From an uncultured Alphaproteobacteria bacterium (GTDB lineage Bacteria > Pseudomonadota > Alphaproteobacteria > HIMB59 > GCA-002718135): a stretch of DNA of 33,154 nucleotides. Of this stretch, positions 1 through 11,201 are shown in pieces (positions within the stretch are counted from its first letter, which is position 1; every line of letters starts with the position of its first letter). A program made the translations under genes and the position numbers. The stretch covers positions 1-33,154 of the forward strand of contig CACBQR010000011.1 of the NCBI GenBank assembly GCA_902541435.1, in the 5' to 3' direction. The notes beneath the pieces were generated by a model that did not search any database, was not told where the DNA came from, and saw only the letters and a list, made by a program, of their open reading frames with translations.

Positions 1-458
1 CAACAGATTTAGGTGACTCTGACATCTTAAACGCATTAAGTGTTGCTTTCAGCATATTGTGAGGATTTGATGTTCCTGTTGATTTAGCAACAACATCCTT
101 TATGCCTAATGACTCAAAAAGAGCTCTCATAGGTCCACCTGCAATTATTCCTGTCCCAGGTGCAGCAGTACGTAATATTACTTTTCCAGCTCCAAAGCGA
201 CCGACTGTATCATGATGTATCGTTCTATTTTCTTTTAAATGAACTCTAATCATTTTAGTTTTAGCATTTTCAGTAGCTTTTCTAACAGCTTCTGGAACTT
301 CTTTTGCTTTACCGGTTCCAATACCAACTCTGCCATTATTATCACCAACAATCATAATCGCAGCAAAGCCAAATCTTCTACCGCCCTTTACTACTTTAGC
401 CACTCTATTTATTGTAACTAAATGCTCACTTAATTCTTTTTTTTCATTTTCAAACATA
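1..458 (-). CDS. rpsE: 30S ribosomal protein S5 (partial, runs off the window start)
   Basis: Minus-strand reading frame with ATG at 458 ([33 protein letters not shown]...); S5 motif [13 protein letters not shown]; located after rplR as in spc operons. Confidence 0.93.
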
Positions 459-465
459 TCTTACC

Positions 466-798
466 TCAGAAATTCAATCCTTCAACTCGTGCAGCATCGG
501 CAAGTATTTTGATTAAACCATGATATTTATACTTTCCTCTATCAAATGCCACATTTTCAATTCCTTTTGAAATAATTTTTTTGGCAATACTTTTTCCAAC
601 TATTTCTGCAATTTCTTTTTTCGAAAGATTTTTTTCTTTAATAGTTTTTTCAACTGATGAAGAGCTAGCTAATGTAATCCCTTTAGCATCATCAATTAAT
701 TGAGCATAAATATGATTATTAGATCTAAACACACTTAGTCTATTTCTGTTTGATACTTTTTTTATTTTATATCTTACTTTTTGCTTTCTACCTTGCAT
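466..798 (-). CDS. rplR: 50S ribosomal protein L18
   Basis: 110 aa ORF; L18-like [18 protein letters not shown] and C-terminal [23 protein letters not shown]-type motif; syntenic. Confidence 0.96.
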   Translation of the reverse strand: MQGRKQKVRYKIKKVSNRNRLSVFRSNNHIYAQLIDDAKGITLASSSSVEKTIKEKNLSKKEIAEIVGKSIAKKIISKGIENVAFDRGKYKYHGLIKILADAARVEGLNF

Positions 799-800
799 CG

Positions 801-1331
801 TTATTTCTTTTTTCCTTCTTTTCTAAAAATATATTCATCAATATATTTTATCCCTTTTCCTTTAAATGGTTCTGGTTTTCTAAATGATCTAATTTTAGCT
901 GCAGCTGCACCTAATTTTTCTTTATTAATACTAGTTAGCTTAATCACATTTTGTTTTGGACATTCAATTTTAACGTCACTTGGAATATCAAAATTTACAT
1001 CATGGCTGTATCCAAGCTCTAATTTTAATTTGGATCCTGATACACTGGCTCTATAACCAGTTCCATTTAATTCTAAAGTCTTACTAAATCCATTTGTAAC
1101 ACCAGTAATTGTATTAGCTACTATGGCTCTTGTTGTACCCCATTTAGGATCGTTTTGATTTTCTTTAAAAGGGACAACAATAACCTCGTTTTCATTAATG
1201 TTTACTTTATAATTTGAATTTACATTTACATTCATTTGACCTAGCTTACCTTTTGCTGAGAAAACTCCATTTACAAAACTACATTCTACTTCATTAGAAA
1301 TTTTTATAGGATTTTTTGCAATTCTTGACAT
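801..1331 (-). CDS. rplF: 50S ribosomal protein L6
   Basis: 176 aa ORF; MSRIAKNPI start and C-terminal RKPEPFKGKGIKY motif typical of L6; syntenic. Confidence 0.97.
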   Translation of the reverse strand: MSRIAKNPIKISNEVECSFVNGVFSAKGKLGQMNVNVNSNYKVNINENEVIVVPFKENQNDPKWGTTRAIVANTITGVTNGFSKTLELNGTGYRASVSGSKLKLELGYSHDVNFDIPSDVKIECPKQNVIKLTSINKEKLGAAAAKIRSFRKPEPFKGKGIKYIDEYIFRKEGKKK

Positions 1332-1729
1332 TAAAATACCTCACACAAAATTTCACCGCCTACATTATTTTTCTTTGCTTGATTGTCAGACATAACACCC
1401 TTGGGAGTTGAAATAATGGATATACCTAAACCTCCAAATGGTTTATTGAGTTCACTTATTTTAGAATATTTTCTAATTCCAGGTTTCGAAATTCTTTTAA
1501 TCTTTTTAATAACTGGATTTCCATTATAATATTTTAAATCAATTTTAATTGAGTTTACACCTTTTCTTTCTTCAATGTTTTTGAAATCTCTAATATAGCC
1601 CTCATCTTTAAGAACGGTTAAAACATTCATATTTAATTTAGATTTAAGACACAAAGTTGATACTTTTTTTGCCTGATGTGCGTTTTTAATTCTTGCTAGC
1701 ATATCTGAAAGTGAGTCATTAAAAGCCAT
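1331..1729 (-). CDS. rpsH: 30S ribosomal protein S8
   Basis: 132 aa ORF; DSLSDMLARIKNA N-terminus, GGLGISIISTPKGVMSDNQAKKNNVGGEILCEVF C-terminus. Confidence 0.97.
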   Translation of the reverse strand: MAFNDSLSDMLARIKNAHQAKKVSTLCLKSKLNMNVLTVLKDEGYIRDFKNIEERKGVNSIKIDLKYYNGNPVIKKIKRISKPGIRKYSKISELNKPFGGLGISIISTPKGVMSDNQAKKNNVGGEILCEVF

Positions 1730-1738
1730 AATATTCTC

Positions 1739-2044
1739 CTACCAACTTGACTTTACAACTCCTGGTAAGTCACCAGTCATTGAAAGTTCTCTAAGTTTAA
1801 TTCGTGATAAGCCAAATTTTCTATAATTTCCTCTCGGTCTGCCTGTAATTTCACATCTATTTCTATGTCTAATAGAAGAGCCATTTCTTGGAAGATCGTT
1901 TAATTTGTTTTGAAGAGAAATTCTTTCTTCTAAAGAAAGTTTCTTATCTTTTATCTTTGATTTAAGATACTCTCTTTTTAATTTATACTTTTTTATTAAT
2001 TTTTCCCTAAATAAATTTTTTTGGATTGAACTTTGTTTTGCCAT
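1739..2044 (-). CDS. rpsN: 30S ribosomal protein S14 (zinc-independent form)
   Basis: 101 aa [42 protein letters not shown] signature; no CxxC pair in the zinc-ribbon position. Confidence 0.97.
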   Translation of the reverse strand: MAKQSSIQKNLFREKLIKKYKLKREYLKSKIKDKKLSLEERISLQNKLNDLPRNGSSIRHRNRCEITGRPRGNYRKFGLSRIKLRELSMTGDLPGVVKSSW

Positions 2045-2052
2045 TTTACTCC

Positions 2053-2604
2053 TTAATTTATTTGATTATCTTTGAAAGGCATATTGAAACTTTTTAATAA
2101 CTCTAATGCCTCATCGTTATTTCTTGCTGAAGTACAAATAGTAATGTCCATACCTCTAATCTTTTCTACTTTGTCGAAATTAATTTCAGGAAAAATTACA
2201 TGTTCTTTAATTCCCATTGAAAAATTTCCCTTACCGTCAAAACTTTTATTATTAAGGCCTCTGAAATCTCTTATTCGAGGAATTGCAATGTTTACAAGTC
2301 TATCAAGAAACTCATACATGATTTTATTTCTTAAAGTAACTTTTACACCTAGAGGCATACCAGCTCTGATCTTAAATCCTGAAATTGCTTTCTTTGAAAG
2401 TGTTTTGACTGCTTTTTGGCCAGATATCATTGTCAGATCTTCAAGAGCTTTATCTATTAGTTTTGAATCTTCTTTACCCTCTCCAACACCAATATTAAGA
2501 ATAATTTTTTTAATTTTTGGTACTTCAAAAATATTTTTTAAACCTAATTTAGATTTTAAATCTTGTTTAATTTGTTTATTATAATTTTCTAAAAGTCTGC
2601 TCAT
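2053..2604 (-). CDS. rplE: 50S ribosomal protein L5
   Basis: 183 aa [34 protein letters not shown] and [16 protein letters not shown] motifs. Confidence 0.97.
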   Translation of the reverse strand: MSRLLENYNKQIKQDLKSKLGLKNIFEVPKIKKIILNIGVGEGKEDSKLIDKALEDLTMISGQKAVKTLSKKAISGFKIRAGMPLGVKVTLRNKIMYEFLDRLVNIAIPRIRDFRGLNNKSFDGKGNFSMGIKEHVIFPEINFDKVEKIRGMDITICTSARNNDEALELLKSFNMPFKDNQIN

Positions 2605-2918
2605 TAAATTACCTTGCCAGATGATTTGTTTATTCTTACTTTTTTCTTATTTTCAATTTTATAACCTATTTTAACACCTTTTTTTAATTGTGGATCGTAA
2701 AACGAAAGATTGGAAATTTGTATAGGCATATCTTTATCGACTATTCCGCCGGGCTGATTATTATCTGGTTTTTGATTTTTTTTTACTTTATTTATATCGG
2801 ATACTATTGCTTTCATTTTTTTAGGAATCATTTTTACAATTTTTCCAGTTTTACCCTTATCTTTGCCTGCTAAAACTATCACATCATCCCCTTTTTTTAA
2901 TTTAATTTTGATGTTCAT
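2604..2918 (-). CDS. rplX: 50S ribosomal protein L24
   Basis: 104 aa ORF; KOW motif [20 protein letters not shown]. Confidence 0.96.
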   Translation of the reverse strand: MNIKIKLKKGDDVIVLAGKDKGKTGKIVKMIPKKMKAIVSDINKVKKNQKPDNNQPGGIVDKDMPIQISNLSFYDPQLKKGVKIGYKIENKKKVRINKSSGKVI

Positions 2919-3286
2919 TAAATTACCTCTGGTGCTAAACTTATAATTTTCATAAATTTCTTACTTCTAAGCTCTCTAGTTACAGGACCAAAAATTCTTG
3001 TAGCAATTGGTTCTTCTTGTTTATCTAAAAGCACGGCAGCGTTTTTATCAAACCTTATTGCAGTGCCATCGGTTCTCTTAAAGTCTTTAGATGTTCTAAC
3101 AACAACTGCCTTATAAACATCACCTTTTTTTACTTTAGCTCTAGGTAAGGCATCTTTAATTGAGACCACTATTATATCACCTATGGAAGCTGATCTCCTT
3201 TTAGAGCCTCCTAATACCTTAATACATTGAATTTTTCTTGCACCTGAATTGTCAGCTACAAAAAGATTAGACTGCATCTGTATCAT
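2918..3286 (-). CDS. rplN: 50S ribosomal protein L14
   Basis: 122 aa [32 protein letters not shown]-terminal [24 protein letters not shown]. Confidence 0.97.
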   Translation of the reverse strand: MIQMQSNLFVADNSGARKIQCIKVLGGSKRRSASIGDIIVVSIKDALPRAKVKKGDVYKAVVVRTSKDFKRTDGTAIRFDKNAAVLLDKQEEPIATRIFGPVTRELRSKKFMKIISLAPEVI

Positions 3287-3528
3287 GAATTATCTCCATT
3301 ATTTGATACAACAATCCATTTTTTTAATTTAGAGATAGGTTTGGATTCAATTATGGATACTGAGTCTCCAACACTATATTCGTTATTTTCATCATGTGCA
3401 TGATATTTTTTGGTTTGTCTGATAATTTTTTTATATAGTTTATGTTTTATTCTTCTCGTTACATCAACAGTTATTGTTTTATTTGAATTAGAAGAAACAA
3501 CAATACCTGATAAAATTCGTTTAGGCAT
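3283..3528 (-). CDS. rpsQ: 30S ribosomal protein S17
   Basis: [47 protein letters not shown]; start placed at the second Met of the 85 aa ORF (the listed ORF starts at 3540). Confidence 0.93.
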   Translation of the reverse strand: MPKRILSGIVVSSNSNKTITVDVTRRIKHKLYKKIIRQTKKYHAHDENNEYSVGDSVSIIESKPISKLKKWIVVSNNGDNS

Positions 3529-3715
3529 TTTTATCTCCATTGGATATAGACAGCTTTGTTTTTAATCTAGCTATTTGTCTTCTGGTATTCTTAATCTGAG
3601 AAGTTTTTTCAAGTTGCCCAGAAGATTTTTGAAAACTAAGATTTAGAAGTGTCTTTTTCAAATTTATAATATCTTCTTGCAGCTTTATATTATTTTGATT
3701 TATTTTTTTATTCAT
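3521..3715 (-). CDS. rpmC: 50S ribosomal protein L29
   Basis: 64 aa ORF between rplP and rpsQ; L29-like helical pattern [35 protein letters not shown]. Confidence 0.92.
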   Translation of the reverse strand: MNKKINQNNIKLQEDIINLKKTLLNLSFQKSSGQLEKTSQIKNTRRQIARLKTKLSISNGDKNA

Positions 3716-4131
3716 TATATATTTCTCTCAACAAATTTACATTTAATTGGTAATTTTGCAGCTGCTAATGTCATAGCTTTACGTGCATCATTTATATTAA
3801 CTCCATCAACCTCAAACATTATTCTTCCAGGTTTAACTCTACAAGCCCAGTACTCTATGGAGCCTTTTCCTTTACCCATTCTTACCTCAGCAGGTTTTTT
3901 TGATACTGGTACATCAGGGAATATTCTAATCCACATTCTACCTGCTCTTTTGAGATATCTTGTAATTGCTTTTCTAGCAGCTTCAATTTGTCTAGATGTT
4001 ACTCTTTCTGGCTCAATAGCCTTCAGTCCAAAACTTCCATAATTTAGAGAATAATTACCCTTGGAAGAACCATGAATTCTACCTTTAAATTGTTTTCTAT
4101 ATTTAGTTTTTTTAGGAGATAACATGTTCAT
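3715..4131 (-). CDS. rplP: 50S ribosomal protein L16
   Basis: 138 aa [70 protein letters not shown]. Confidence 0.98.
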   Translation of the reverse strand: MNMLSPKKTKYRKQFKGRIHGSSKGNYSLNYGSFGLKAIEPERVTSRQIEAARKAITRYLKRAGRMWIRIFPDVPVSKKPAEVRMGKGKGSIEYWACRVKPGRIMFEVDGVNINDARKAMTLAAAKLPIKCKFVERNI

Positions 4132-4808
4132 TATCTTACACTCCCTTGATCAATTTGTTTTTTCTCACTTGCATAAGGATCTTTCATAAGTATTTCACCT
4201 TTATTAATCCATACTTTAATACCACAAATCCCATAAGTTGTTTCTGCCTCTGCTGTAGAATAATCAATATCACCTCTCAATGTGTGTAAAGGAACGCTTC
4301 CTTCATGGTATTTTTCTGTTCTGGCAATCTCAGCGCCACCTAATCTACCACTACAAACAACTTTAACACCTTTAGCGCCTAATCTCATTGCAGATTGAAC
4401 AGCCTTTTTCATAGCTCTTCTAAAAGAAATTCGTTTTTCAAGTTGTGATGCAATATTTTCAGCAACTAACTTAGCTTCAACTTCTGGCTTTCTAACTTCT
4501 TTAATATCTAAAAAAACTTCAAGATTAGACATTTTTGAAAGATCATTTTTTAAAGTTTCTATATCAGCTCCTTTTTTTCCAATAATTATACCAGGTCTAG
4601 AGCTGTATATAGAAAGTCTTAGTTTTTTTGCTGCTCTTTCAATATTAATTTTTGATATGCTTGCATTTTTTAATTTCTTTTCAACATAGCTTTTAATTTT
4701 TAAATCCTGGTGCAATAACTTTGTATAATCATTCTTAGAAAACCAACGAGATGACCAAGTCTTATTGATACCTAATCTTATTCCATATGGATTTACTTTT
4801 TGTCCCAT
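4131..4808 (-). CDS. rpsC: 30S ribosomal protein S3
   Basis: 225 aa [27 protein letters not shown] motif [27 protein letters not shown]. Confidence 0.98.
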   Translation of the reverse strand: MGQKVNPYGIRLGINKTWSSRWFSKNDYTKLLHQDLKIKSYVEKKLKNASISKINIERAAKKLRLSIYSSRPGIIIGKKGADIETLKNDLSKMSNLEVFLDIKEVRKPEVEAKLVAENIASQLEKRISFRRAMKKAVQSAMRLGAKGVKVVCSGRLGGAEIARTEKYHEGSVPLHTLRGDIDYSTAEAETTYGICGIKVWINKGEILMKDPYASEKKQIDQGSVR

Positions 4809-5176
4809 TATTTATCTTCCTTTTTAATTTGTGTTCTTTCTTCTACAATAATAGTAACTTTACTGAATGGTTTAATTATTGAAGCTGCTCTACCTTTGGC
4901 TCTAGGTCTCCATCTTTTCATTCTCAAACTTTTACCAACATACACCTCTTTTACGAAAAGTTTATCAATATCTAATTGTTTATTATTTTCTGCGTTTGCC
5001 ACAGCAGCATTTAGAACTTTAAGAATTATCTTTGATACCCTTTTAGAAGAAAACTTTAATTGATTTATAGCTGAGTCTACTTTCATATTTACAATACTAT
5101 TAACCAAAATAGATAGTTTAGTAGGGCTAATCCTAACCATGTTATCTTTTGCAATTGCTGTAAGATTTTGACTCAT
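4808..5176 (-). CDS. rplV: 50S ribosomal protein L22
   Basis: 122 aa [37 protein letters not shown] motif. Confidence 0.96.
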   Translation of the reverse strand: MSQNLTAIAKDNMVRISPTKLSILVNSIVNMKVDSAINQLKFSSKRVSKIILKVLNAAVANAENNKQLDIDKLFVKEVYVGKSLRMKRWRPRAKGRAASIIKPFSKVTIIVEERTQIKKEDK

Positions 5177-5454
5177 TTCTGCTCCGCTTTTTTATCAGCA
5201 GCTGTGTGCCCTTTAAAAGTTCTAGTAGGAGAAAATTCACCAAACTTATGTCCTACCATTTGTTCATTAACGGTCACTGGAACAAATTTTTGACCGTTAT
5301 AGACTCCAAACGTTAATCCAACAAATTCTGGTAATATGGTTGATCTTCTTGACCAAGTTTTTAAAACTTCTTTTCTACCTGATTGCGATAACTTTTGTGC
5401 CTTTTTCATCAAAGTTACATCTACAAATGGACCTTTCCAAATTGATCTTGTCAT
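5173..5454 (-). CDS. rpsS: 30S ribosomal protein S19
   Basis: 93 aa [52 protein letters not shown]. Confidence 0.98.
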   Translation of the reverse strand: MTRSIWKGPFVDVTLMKKAQKLSQSGRKEVLKTWSRRSTILPEFVGLTFGVYNGQKFVPVTVNEQMVGHKFGEFSPTRTFKGHTAADKKAEQK

Positions 5455-5456
5455 TG

Positions 5457-6278
5457 TTATTTCTTCTTCCTTTTAATTATAAATATATCAGTTTTTTTAT
5501 TATTCCTTGTTTTTTTACCTTTAGTAGAGATTCCCCAAGGGGTTACAGGATCTCTTCCACCTGAAGTTCTTCCTTCTCCGCCTCCATGGGGGTGGTCAAC
5601 AGGGTTCATTACTACGCCTCTTACTTTAGGTCTAAAACCAAGATATCTTTTTCTACCTGCTTTACCTAATTTAATATTTTTTTGATCTGCGTTTGATACC
5701 TCACCAATTGTAGCTCTGCAGTTTTTATTTATATGTCTAATTTCTCCAGAAATTAATTTGATTTGAACATAAGGTTGCTCCTTTGATACAATTTGAGCTG
5801 ATGATCCAGCCGATCTAATTAATTGAGCTCCTGCGCCAGGTTTTAATTCTATATTATGAATGCTTGTTCCAACAGGAATATTATTAATAGGAAGACAATT
5901 ACCAGGCTTAATTGCAACGTTTTCACCTGAAATAATTTTCTCTCCAATTTTTATATTTTTTGGAGAAATAATATAGCTATGTTCTCCATCTTCATATTTT
6001 ACTAAAGATATGAATGCTGTTCTATTTGGGTCATATTCGTTTCTTATTATCTCAGCCAATATATCAGTTTTAGATCTTTTAAAATCAATTAATCTATATT
6101 TTCTTTTAACACCACCACCCATACGTCTTGATGTAATTCTACCTTGGTTATTTCTTCCACCAGTTGATTTATATTTTTTTGTAAGAGATTTATGAGATTT
6201 CTCTCTAGATAAATCTTTTTTAGAAACTAAAACTGTTCCTCTCAATCCTGGTGTTGTTGGTTTAAATTTAATAAGCAT
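5457..6278 (-). CDS. rplB: 50S ribosomal protein L2
   Basis: 273 aa [32 protein letters not shown] and [29 protein letters not shown]. Confidence 0.98.
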   Translation of the reverse strand: MLIKFKPTTPGLRGTVLVSKKDLSREKSHKSLTKKYKSTGGRNNQGRITSRRMGGGVKRKYRLIDFKRSKTDILAEIIRNEYDPNRTAFISLVKYEDGEHSYIISPKNIKIGEKIISGENVAIKPGNCLPINNIPVGTSIHNIELKPGAGAQLIRSAGSSAQIVSKEQPYVQIKLISGEIRHINKNCRATIGEVSNADQKNIKLGKAGRKRYLGFRPKVRGVVMNPVDHPHGGGEGRTSGGRDPVTPWGISTKGKKTRNNKKTDIFIIKRKKK

Positions 6279-6589
6279 TATTTGATCTCCAGAGAAGAGT
6301 CTATTGTATTACCTTCATCTAGTGTAACTATAGCTTTTTTAATATCTTTTCTAAAACCATATTGTCCTTTGAAAGTCTTACCCTTACCTCTAAGAATAGA
6401 AGTGTTAACTTTATTTACTTTAACTTTAAAAATTTTTTCAATTGCGTTTTTAATTTCTAATACATTTGAGTCTTTTGACACAACAAATGAGTACTGATTA
6501 AATTGTTGTAAATTTGTAGATTTTTCAGTTGTTATAGGCTTTTTTATAATATTATAAGCTCTTTCTTGTGAAATTTTAATATTTTTCAT
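6278..6589 (-). CDS. rplW: 50S ribosomal protein L23
   Basis: 103 aa [66 protein letters not shown]. Confidence 0.97.
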   Translation of the reverse strand: MKNIKISQERAYNIIKKPITTEKSTNLQQFNQYSFVVSKDSNVLEIKNAIEKIFKVKVNKVNTSILRGKGKTFKGQYGFRKDIKKAIVTLDEGNTIDSSLEIK

Positions 6590-7209
6590 GAAAGTCTCTC
6601 TGTAATTTCGGTAACCGATTTTTGCTCAATAAATATTTTATCAAATCTAATAATATCTCTTACGTTTACTCCTTTTTGATTTAATATTGATATTCTAGGT
6701 ATATTAGAGGTTGCTAGTTTAAAGTTCTTATCTAGACCAGTTTCAGAATGAATAAAAAGCGCAGATTCATATTCAAATTTTTGAAGGTCAAGATAAATCT
6801 CTTTTGTTTTAAAACTTTTAATCTCAAAACTATCTATTATAACTATTTTGTCCTCAGTAATTTTATTTGACAACGCAGATTTCAAAGCTAGTTTTTTTTC
6901 TTTTTTATTTAAAGAAAAAGAGTGATCTCTATTTACAGGCCCCATAGATATTGCACCACCCCTAAAGTTAGGAGGCTTGTTACTACCTTGCCTTGCATTA
7001 CCAGTACCCTTCTGAGAAAAAGGCTTTTTGCTTCTTCCTTTAACTTCGGACCTTGATTTTGTTTTATGTGATCCTTGTCTAGATTTTGCATTTTGATACC
7101 TAATATATTGATGTATTAAGTCAGGAAGTTTTTTGATACCAAATACATTTGCATCTAAATCAATATCTCCTACCATTTTATTTTTTAGACTTAATACTGA
7201 CTGCTTCAT
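6586..7209 (-). CDS. rplD: 50S ribosomal protein L4
   Basis: 207 aa ORF; SRQGSHKTKSRSEVKGRSKKPFSQKGTGNARQGSNKPPNFRGGAISMGP. Confidence 0.97.
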   Translation of the reverse strand: MKQSVLSLKNKMVGDIDLDANVFGIKKLPDLIHQYIRYQNAKSRQGSHKTKSRSEVKGRSKKPFSQKGTGNARQGSNKPPNFRGGAISMGPVNRDHSFSLNKKEKKLALKSALSNKITEDKIVIIDSFEIKSFKTKEIYLDLQKFEYESALFIHSETGLDKNFKLATSNIPRISILNQKGVNVRDIIRFDKIFIEQKSVTEITERLS

Positions 7210-7854
7210 TTACGATCTCTTGATTGAATCTTTTAAATACACTATTGAATTTTTTTTCCCAGGAACTGAACCCTTAACTATTAGCAGGTTATTTATATTA
7301 TCTATATCGATTACTTTTAAATTTTGCTTAGTTACTTTTTTGTTACCCATTCTTCCTGCCATTTTTTTTCCTTTAAATACTCTGCCTGGATCTTGATTTT
7401 GACCAGTTGAGCCATGGGAACGATGTGAGATAGAAACACCATGAGATGCCCTTAGGCCACCAAAATTATGTCTTTTCATTACACCTGCAAAACCTTTACC
7501 AATTGAAATACTGCTTGCATCAATAAATTGATCTACCTTAAAGTGATTAACATTCAATTTGGTTCCAATATCTAAAACGTTCTCATCGTCAACTTTGAAC
7601 TCCTTAACAATTTTTTTTGGATTTAGCTTAATAGAAGAGAATATTTTTCTCTGTGGTTTTTTTATATGTGAAATATCTCTATTTGTTTCTATTGATGCTA
7701 GTTGAACTGCATTGTAACCATGCTTCTCTAAAGTTTTAACACTTGAAACAATGCATTCATCAACTTTCAAAACTGTAACATGTGTATTTGTTCCATCCTC
7801 ATGATAATAAGAACTATTACCAATTTTTGTAGCTATTAAACCAGATCTTAACAT
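7210..7854 (-). CDS. rplC: 50S ribosomal protein L3
   Basis: 214 aa ORF; GKGFAGVMKRHNFGGLRASHGVSISHRSHGSTGQNQDPGRVFKGKKMAGRMG. Confidence 0.98.
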   Translation of the reverse strand: MLRSGLIATKIGNSSYYHEDGTNTHVTVLKVDECIVSSVKTLEKHGYNAVQLASIETNRDISHIKKPQRKIFSSIKLNPKKIVKEFKVDDENVLDIGTKLNVNHFKVDQFIDASSISIGKGFAGVMKRHNFGGLRASHGVSISHRSHGSTGQNQDPGRVFKGKKMAGRMGNKKVTKQNLKVIDIDNINNLLIVKGSVPGKKNSIVYLKDSIKRS

Positions 7855-7855
7855 A

Positions 7856-8164
7856 TTAAATTTTTATATCTACTTCAACACCCGCTGATAAATCTAACTT
7901 CATTAAGGCATCTACTGTTTGTGGTGTAGGATCAATTATATCTAAAAGACGATTGTGTGTTCGTATTTCAAGTTGGTCCCTACTTTTTTTATCAATATGT
8001 GGTGACTTATTTACTGTATATCTCTCGAATCTAGTAGGTAAAGGTATGGGTCCTTTAACTTTCGCACCTGTTCTTTTAGCTGTATTTATTATATCTTGAG
8101 TGCTTATATCTAGTAGAGAATTATCATACCCTCGAAGTCTTATTCTTATATTTTGATTGTCCAT
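7856..8164 (-). CDS. rpsJ: 30S ribosomal protein S10
   Basis: 102 aa [57 protein letters not shown]. Confidence 0.98.
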   Translation of the reverse strand: MDNQNIRIRLRGYDNSLLDISTQDIINTAKRTGAKVKGPIPLPTRFERYTVNKSPHIDKKSRDQLEIRTHNRLLDIIDPTPQTVDALMKLDLSAGVEVDIKI

Positions 8165-10242
8165 TATGCTAGCTTTGCCTTTACTTCATCTGCAACATTA
8201 GAAGGAACTTCTTCGTAATGATCAAACTGCATTGTATAGTTTGCTCTACCTTGTGAGAGTGATCTAAGATTATTTACGTATCCAAACATGTTTGCAAGTG
8301 GCACCATTGCATCTACAACATTAGCATTCCCTCTAGTAGACATTTCTTGAACCTGACCTCTTCTACTATTAAGATCGCCAATTACATCACCCATATATTC
8401 TTCAGGAGTTACAACTTCAACCTTCATCATAGGTTCTAGCAATACTGGTTTTGCTTTAGCAATTCCTTCTCTAAAAGCAGCTCTAGCAGCAATTTCAAAA
8501 GCTAGAACACTCGAGTCGACATCATGGTACGCACCATCATATAAAGTTGCCTTAAAATCAATACATGGGAATCCTGCTATAACACCTGTTTGTTGCTGTG
8601 CTATTAATCCCTTTTCTACACCAGGAATATGCTCAGTAGGAATGTTTCCTCCCTTAATTTGATTTATAAACTCATAACCACTACCAGGCTCTCCAGGTTC
8701 AAATTTTATTTTTACTCTTGCAAATTGACCTGCACCTCCAGATTGTTTTTTATGAGTGTAGTCAACATCAAAAGAATTAGAAATAGTTTCTCTATATGCA
8801 ACTTGTGGAGCGCCAACATTTGCTTCAACTTTAAATTCTCTTTTCATTCTATCAACAAGGATCTCTAAATGAAGTTCACCCATACCTTTGATAATTGTTT
8901 GCCCACTTTCATGATCAGTGGTTACCCTAAAGCTAGGGTCTTCTTGTGCAAGTCTTCCAAGTGCTTGGCCCATTTTTTCATGGTCAACTTTAGTTTTAGG
9001 TTCAACTGCTACTTCAATAACTGGATCTGGAAAATCCATTTTTTCTAGAACTATAGGTTTATCAGAAGCACATAATGTTTCACCCGTGGTAACATCTTTT
9101 AATCCAACTAGTGCTACTATATCACCAGCATTTGCAGTTTTTATTTCTTCCCTATTATTTGCGTGCATTAGTAACATTCTACCTATGTTCTCTTTTTTTC
9201 CTGAGTTAGAATTCAAGACGGAGTCTTTAGTGTTAATTGAGCCAGAATATATTCTAGCAAAAGTAAGACTTCCCACAAATGGATCTGTCATAATTTTAAA
9301 CGCTAAAGCGCTAAAGGGCTCACTATCTTCGCAATTTCTTGTTAATTCTTTTTTATCATCATTTACATCTACACCCTTCACACTAGCCACATCGGTTGGT
9401 GAAGGCATATAATCAATTACAGCATCTAGAAGTGGTTGAACTCCCTTATTTTTAAATGCTGATCCAGTTAGTACGGGAACAAATGATCCTTTAATTGTAC
9501 CTTTTCTTATACATAACTTTAATTCTTCGACTGTTGGTTCATTTCCATCTAAGTAACTCTCCATAATTGAGTCATCTTCTTCTACAGCCTTTTCAATTAA
9601 TTTAAGTCTATATTCGGCGGATTGATCTGTAAGATCTTCTGGTATATCGACTACATCAAATTTTGCTCCCAAACTTTCATCTTGCCAGATTATTGCTTTG
9701 TTTGTTACTAAATCTACAACACCTTTAAGATTGCTTTCAATACCAATTGGTAGCTGGGTTACTAGTGGATATGATCCCAAACGTTCAGAAATCATATCCA
9801 CGCACATAAAAAAGTTAGCGCCTGTTCTATCTAATTTATTTACGAAGCACATACGTGGAACTTTGTATTTATCCGCTTGTCTCCAAACTGTTTCTGATTG
9901 CGGTTCAACACCTGCTACACCATCAAAAACGGCTACAGCTCCATCTAAAACCTTTAAAGATCTTTCAACTTCAATTGTAAAATCAACATGGCCTGGTGTA
10001 TCAATAATATTTATGCGATGATCTTTCCAAAAACATGTTGTTGCAGCAGAAGTAATTGTTATGCCTCTCTCCTGTTCTTGCTCCATCCAATCCATAGTTG
10101 CAGCGCCATCATGAACTTCTCCAATTTTATGTGATTTTCCGGTATAGTACAGAATTCTTTCAGTGGTTGTAGTTTTACCAGCATCAATGTGAGCCATTAT
10201 ACCGATGTTTCTATATTTAATTAATGGATGAGATCTTGTCAT
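8164..10242 (-). CDS. fusA: Elongation factor G
   Basis: [36 protein letters not shown]-domain motifs DTPGHVDF and NKLDRTGA. Start moved from the ORF-track Met (10284) to the family-typical start at 10242, which removes the overlap with rpsG. Confidence 0.97.
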   Translation of the reverse strand: MTRSHPLIKYRNIGIMAHIDAGKTTTTERILYYTGKSHKIGEVHDGAATMDWMEQEQERGITITSAATTCFWKDHRINIIDTPGHVDFTIEVERSLKVLDGAVAVFDGVAGVEPQSETVWRQADKYKVPRMCFVNKLDRTGANFFMCVDMISERLGSYPLVTQLPIGIESNLKGVVDLVTNKAIIWQDESLGAKFDVVDIPEDLTDQSAEYRLKLIEKAVEEDDSIMESYLDGNEPTVEELKLCIRKGTIKGSFVPVLTGSAFKNKGVQPLLDAVIDYMPSPTDVASVKGVDVNDDKKELTRNCEDSEPFSALAFKIMTDPFVGSLTFARIYSGSINTKDSVLNSNSGKKENIGRMLLMHANNREEIKTANAGDIVALVGLKDVTTGETLCASDKPIVLEKMDFPDPVIEVAVEPKTKVDHEKMGQALGRLAQEDPSFRVTTDHESGQTIIKGMGELHLEILVDRMKREFKVEANVGAPQVAYRETISNSFDVDYTHKKQSGGAGQFARVKIKFEPGEPGSGYEFINQIKGGNIPTEHIPGVEKGLIAQQQTGVIAGFPCIDFKATLYDGAYHDVDSSVLAFEIAARAAFREGIAKAKPVLLEPMMKVEVVTPEEYMGDVIGDLNSRRGQVQEMSTRGNANVVDAMVPLANMFGYVNNLRSLSQGRANYTMQFDHYEEVPSNVADEVKAKLA

Positions 10243-10249
10243 AAATATA

Positions 10250-10720
10250 TTACCATCTAAAATGCGAGAAAGCTCTATTAGCATCAGCCATTTTATGAGT
10301 CTCTTCTCTTTTTTTTACAGCGTTTCCCTTGTTATTAAATGCATCAATAATTTCGTTAGCGACTCTTTCTCTCATAGTTTTTTCATTTCTTTTAGTGGCA
10401 GAGTCAACTATCCATTTCATTGCAAGTGTTTGTGCTCTTTTGGGTCTAACTTCCATTGGAACTTGGTATGTAGCACCCCCTACACGCCTCGATCTTACTT
10501 CCAATGATGGTTTCACATTATTAAGAGCTTCATGGAAAAATTCTATAGGTGTTTTTTCAGTTTTTTTTGAAACTATATCAAACGCTCCATACACTATTTT
10601 CTCAGAAGTAGATTTTTTACCATCTAACATAATTCTGTTCATAAATTTAGCCAGCACTAGATCTTTATACTTGTGATCTGGAAGAATTGTTCTTTTTTCT
10701 GCTGCTCTTCTACGTGACAT
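10250..10720 (-). CDS. rpsG: 30S ribosomal protein S7
   Basis: 156 aa [68 protein letters not shown]. Confidence 0.98.
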   Translation of the reverse strand: MSRRRAAEKRTILPDHKYKDLVLAKFMNRIMLDGKKSTSEKIVYGAFDIVSKKTEKTPIEFFHEALNNVKPSLEVRSRRVGGATYQVPMEVRPKRAQTLAMKWIVDSATKRNEKTMRERVANEIIDAFNNKGNAVKKREETHKMADANRAFSHFRW

Positions 10721-10722
10721 AT

Positions 10723-11094
10723 TTATTTAGGACGTTTAGCACCATAAAGTGATCTTCTTTGTTTTCTAGATGACACACCTTGTGTGTCTAGGGTTCCTCT
10801 TAAAATGTGATATCTTACTCCAGGAAGATCTTTAACACGTCCACCTCTTATTAAAACTACAGAGTGTTCTTGAAGATTATGTCCCTCTCCAGGAATATAG
10901 GCTGATACTTCCTGACCATTTGTTAACTTTACTCTAGCTACTTTTCTTAATGCTGAGTTTGGCTTTTTAGGAGTAGTTGTATATACTCTTGTACAAACGC
11001 CACGTTTTTGAGGACTCTTGTCTAAAGCGGGTACCTTATTTCTTTTTTTTACTGCAGATCTACCTTTTCTTACAAGTTGATTAATAGTTGGCAT
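10723..11094 (-). CDS. rpsL: 30S ribosomal protein S12
   Basis: 123 aa [63 protein letters not shown]. Confidence 0.99.
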   Translation of the reverse strand: MPTINQLVRKGRSAVKKRNKVPALDKSPQKRGVCTRVYTTTPKKPNSALRKVARVKLTNGQEVSAYIPGEGHNLQEHSVVLIRGGRVKDLPGVRYHILRGTLDTQGVSSRKQRRSLYGAKRPK

Positions 11095-11152
11095 TTTGTC
11101 CTCAAGTTAAGTGTTTGGAAATTAATCCACGACCTTTAACAAATCGTAGGGG

Positions 11153-11181
11153 TCTTTATTAATTGATTGGAACAAAGTCAA
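11153..11181 (-). promoter_or_regulatory. Candidate sigma70-type promoter for the rpsL-rpsG-fusA operon in the rpoC-rpsL gap
   Basis: Minus strand TTGACT (11181-11176), 17 nt spacer, TAAAGA (11158-11153) in a 107 bp gap, one of the few sizeable gaps in the cluster. The -10 is weak. Confidence 0.3.
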
Positions 11182-11201
11182 GAGGATATCCAAAAATATT
11201 G

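Noticed and set aside
781-1056. Plus-strand ORF of 91 aa over rplF, and similar plus-strand ORFs such as 2072-2584, 8918-9412, 14320-14718, 16649-16930 and 18104-18535
   Set aside because: They are antisense shadows of highly conserved minus-strand ribosomal protein, fusA and rpoBC genes, with low-complexity Ser/Leu/Ile/Phe-rich translations and no recognisable domain.
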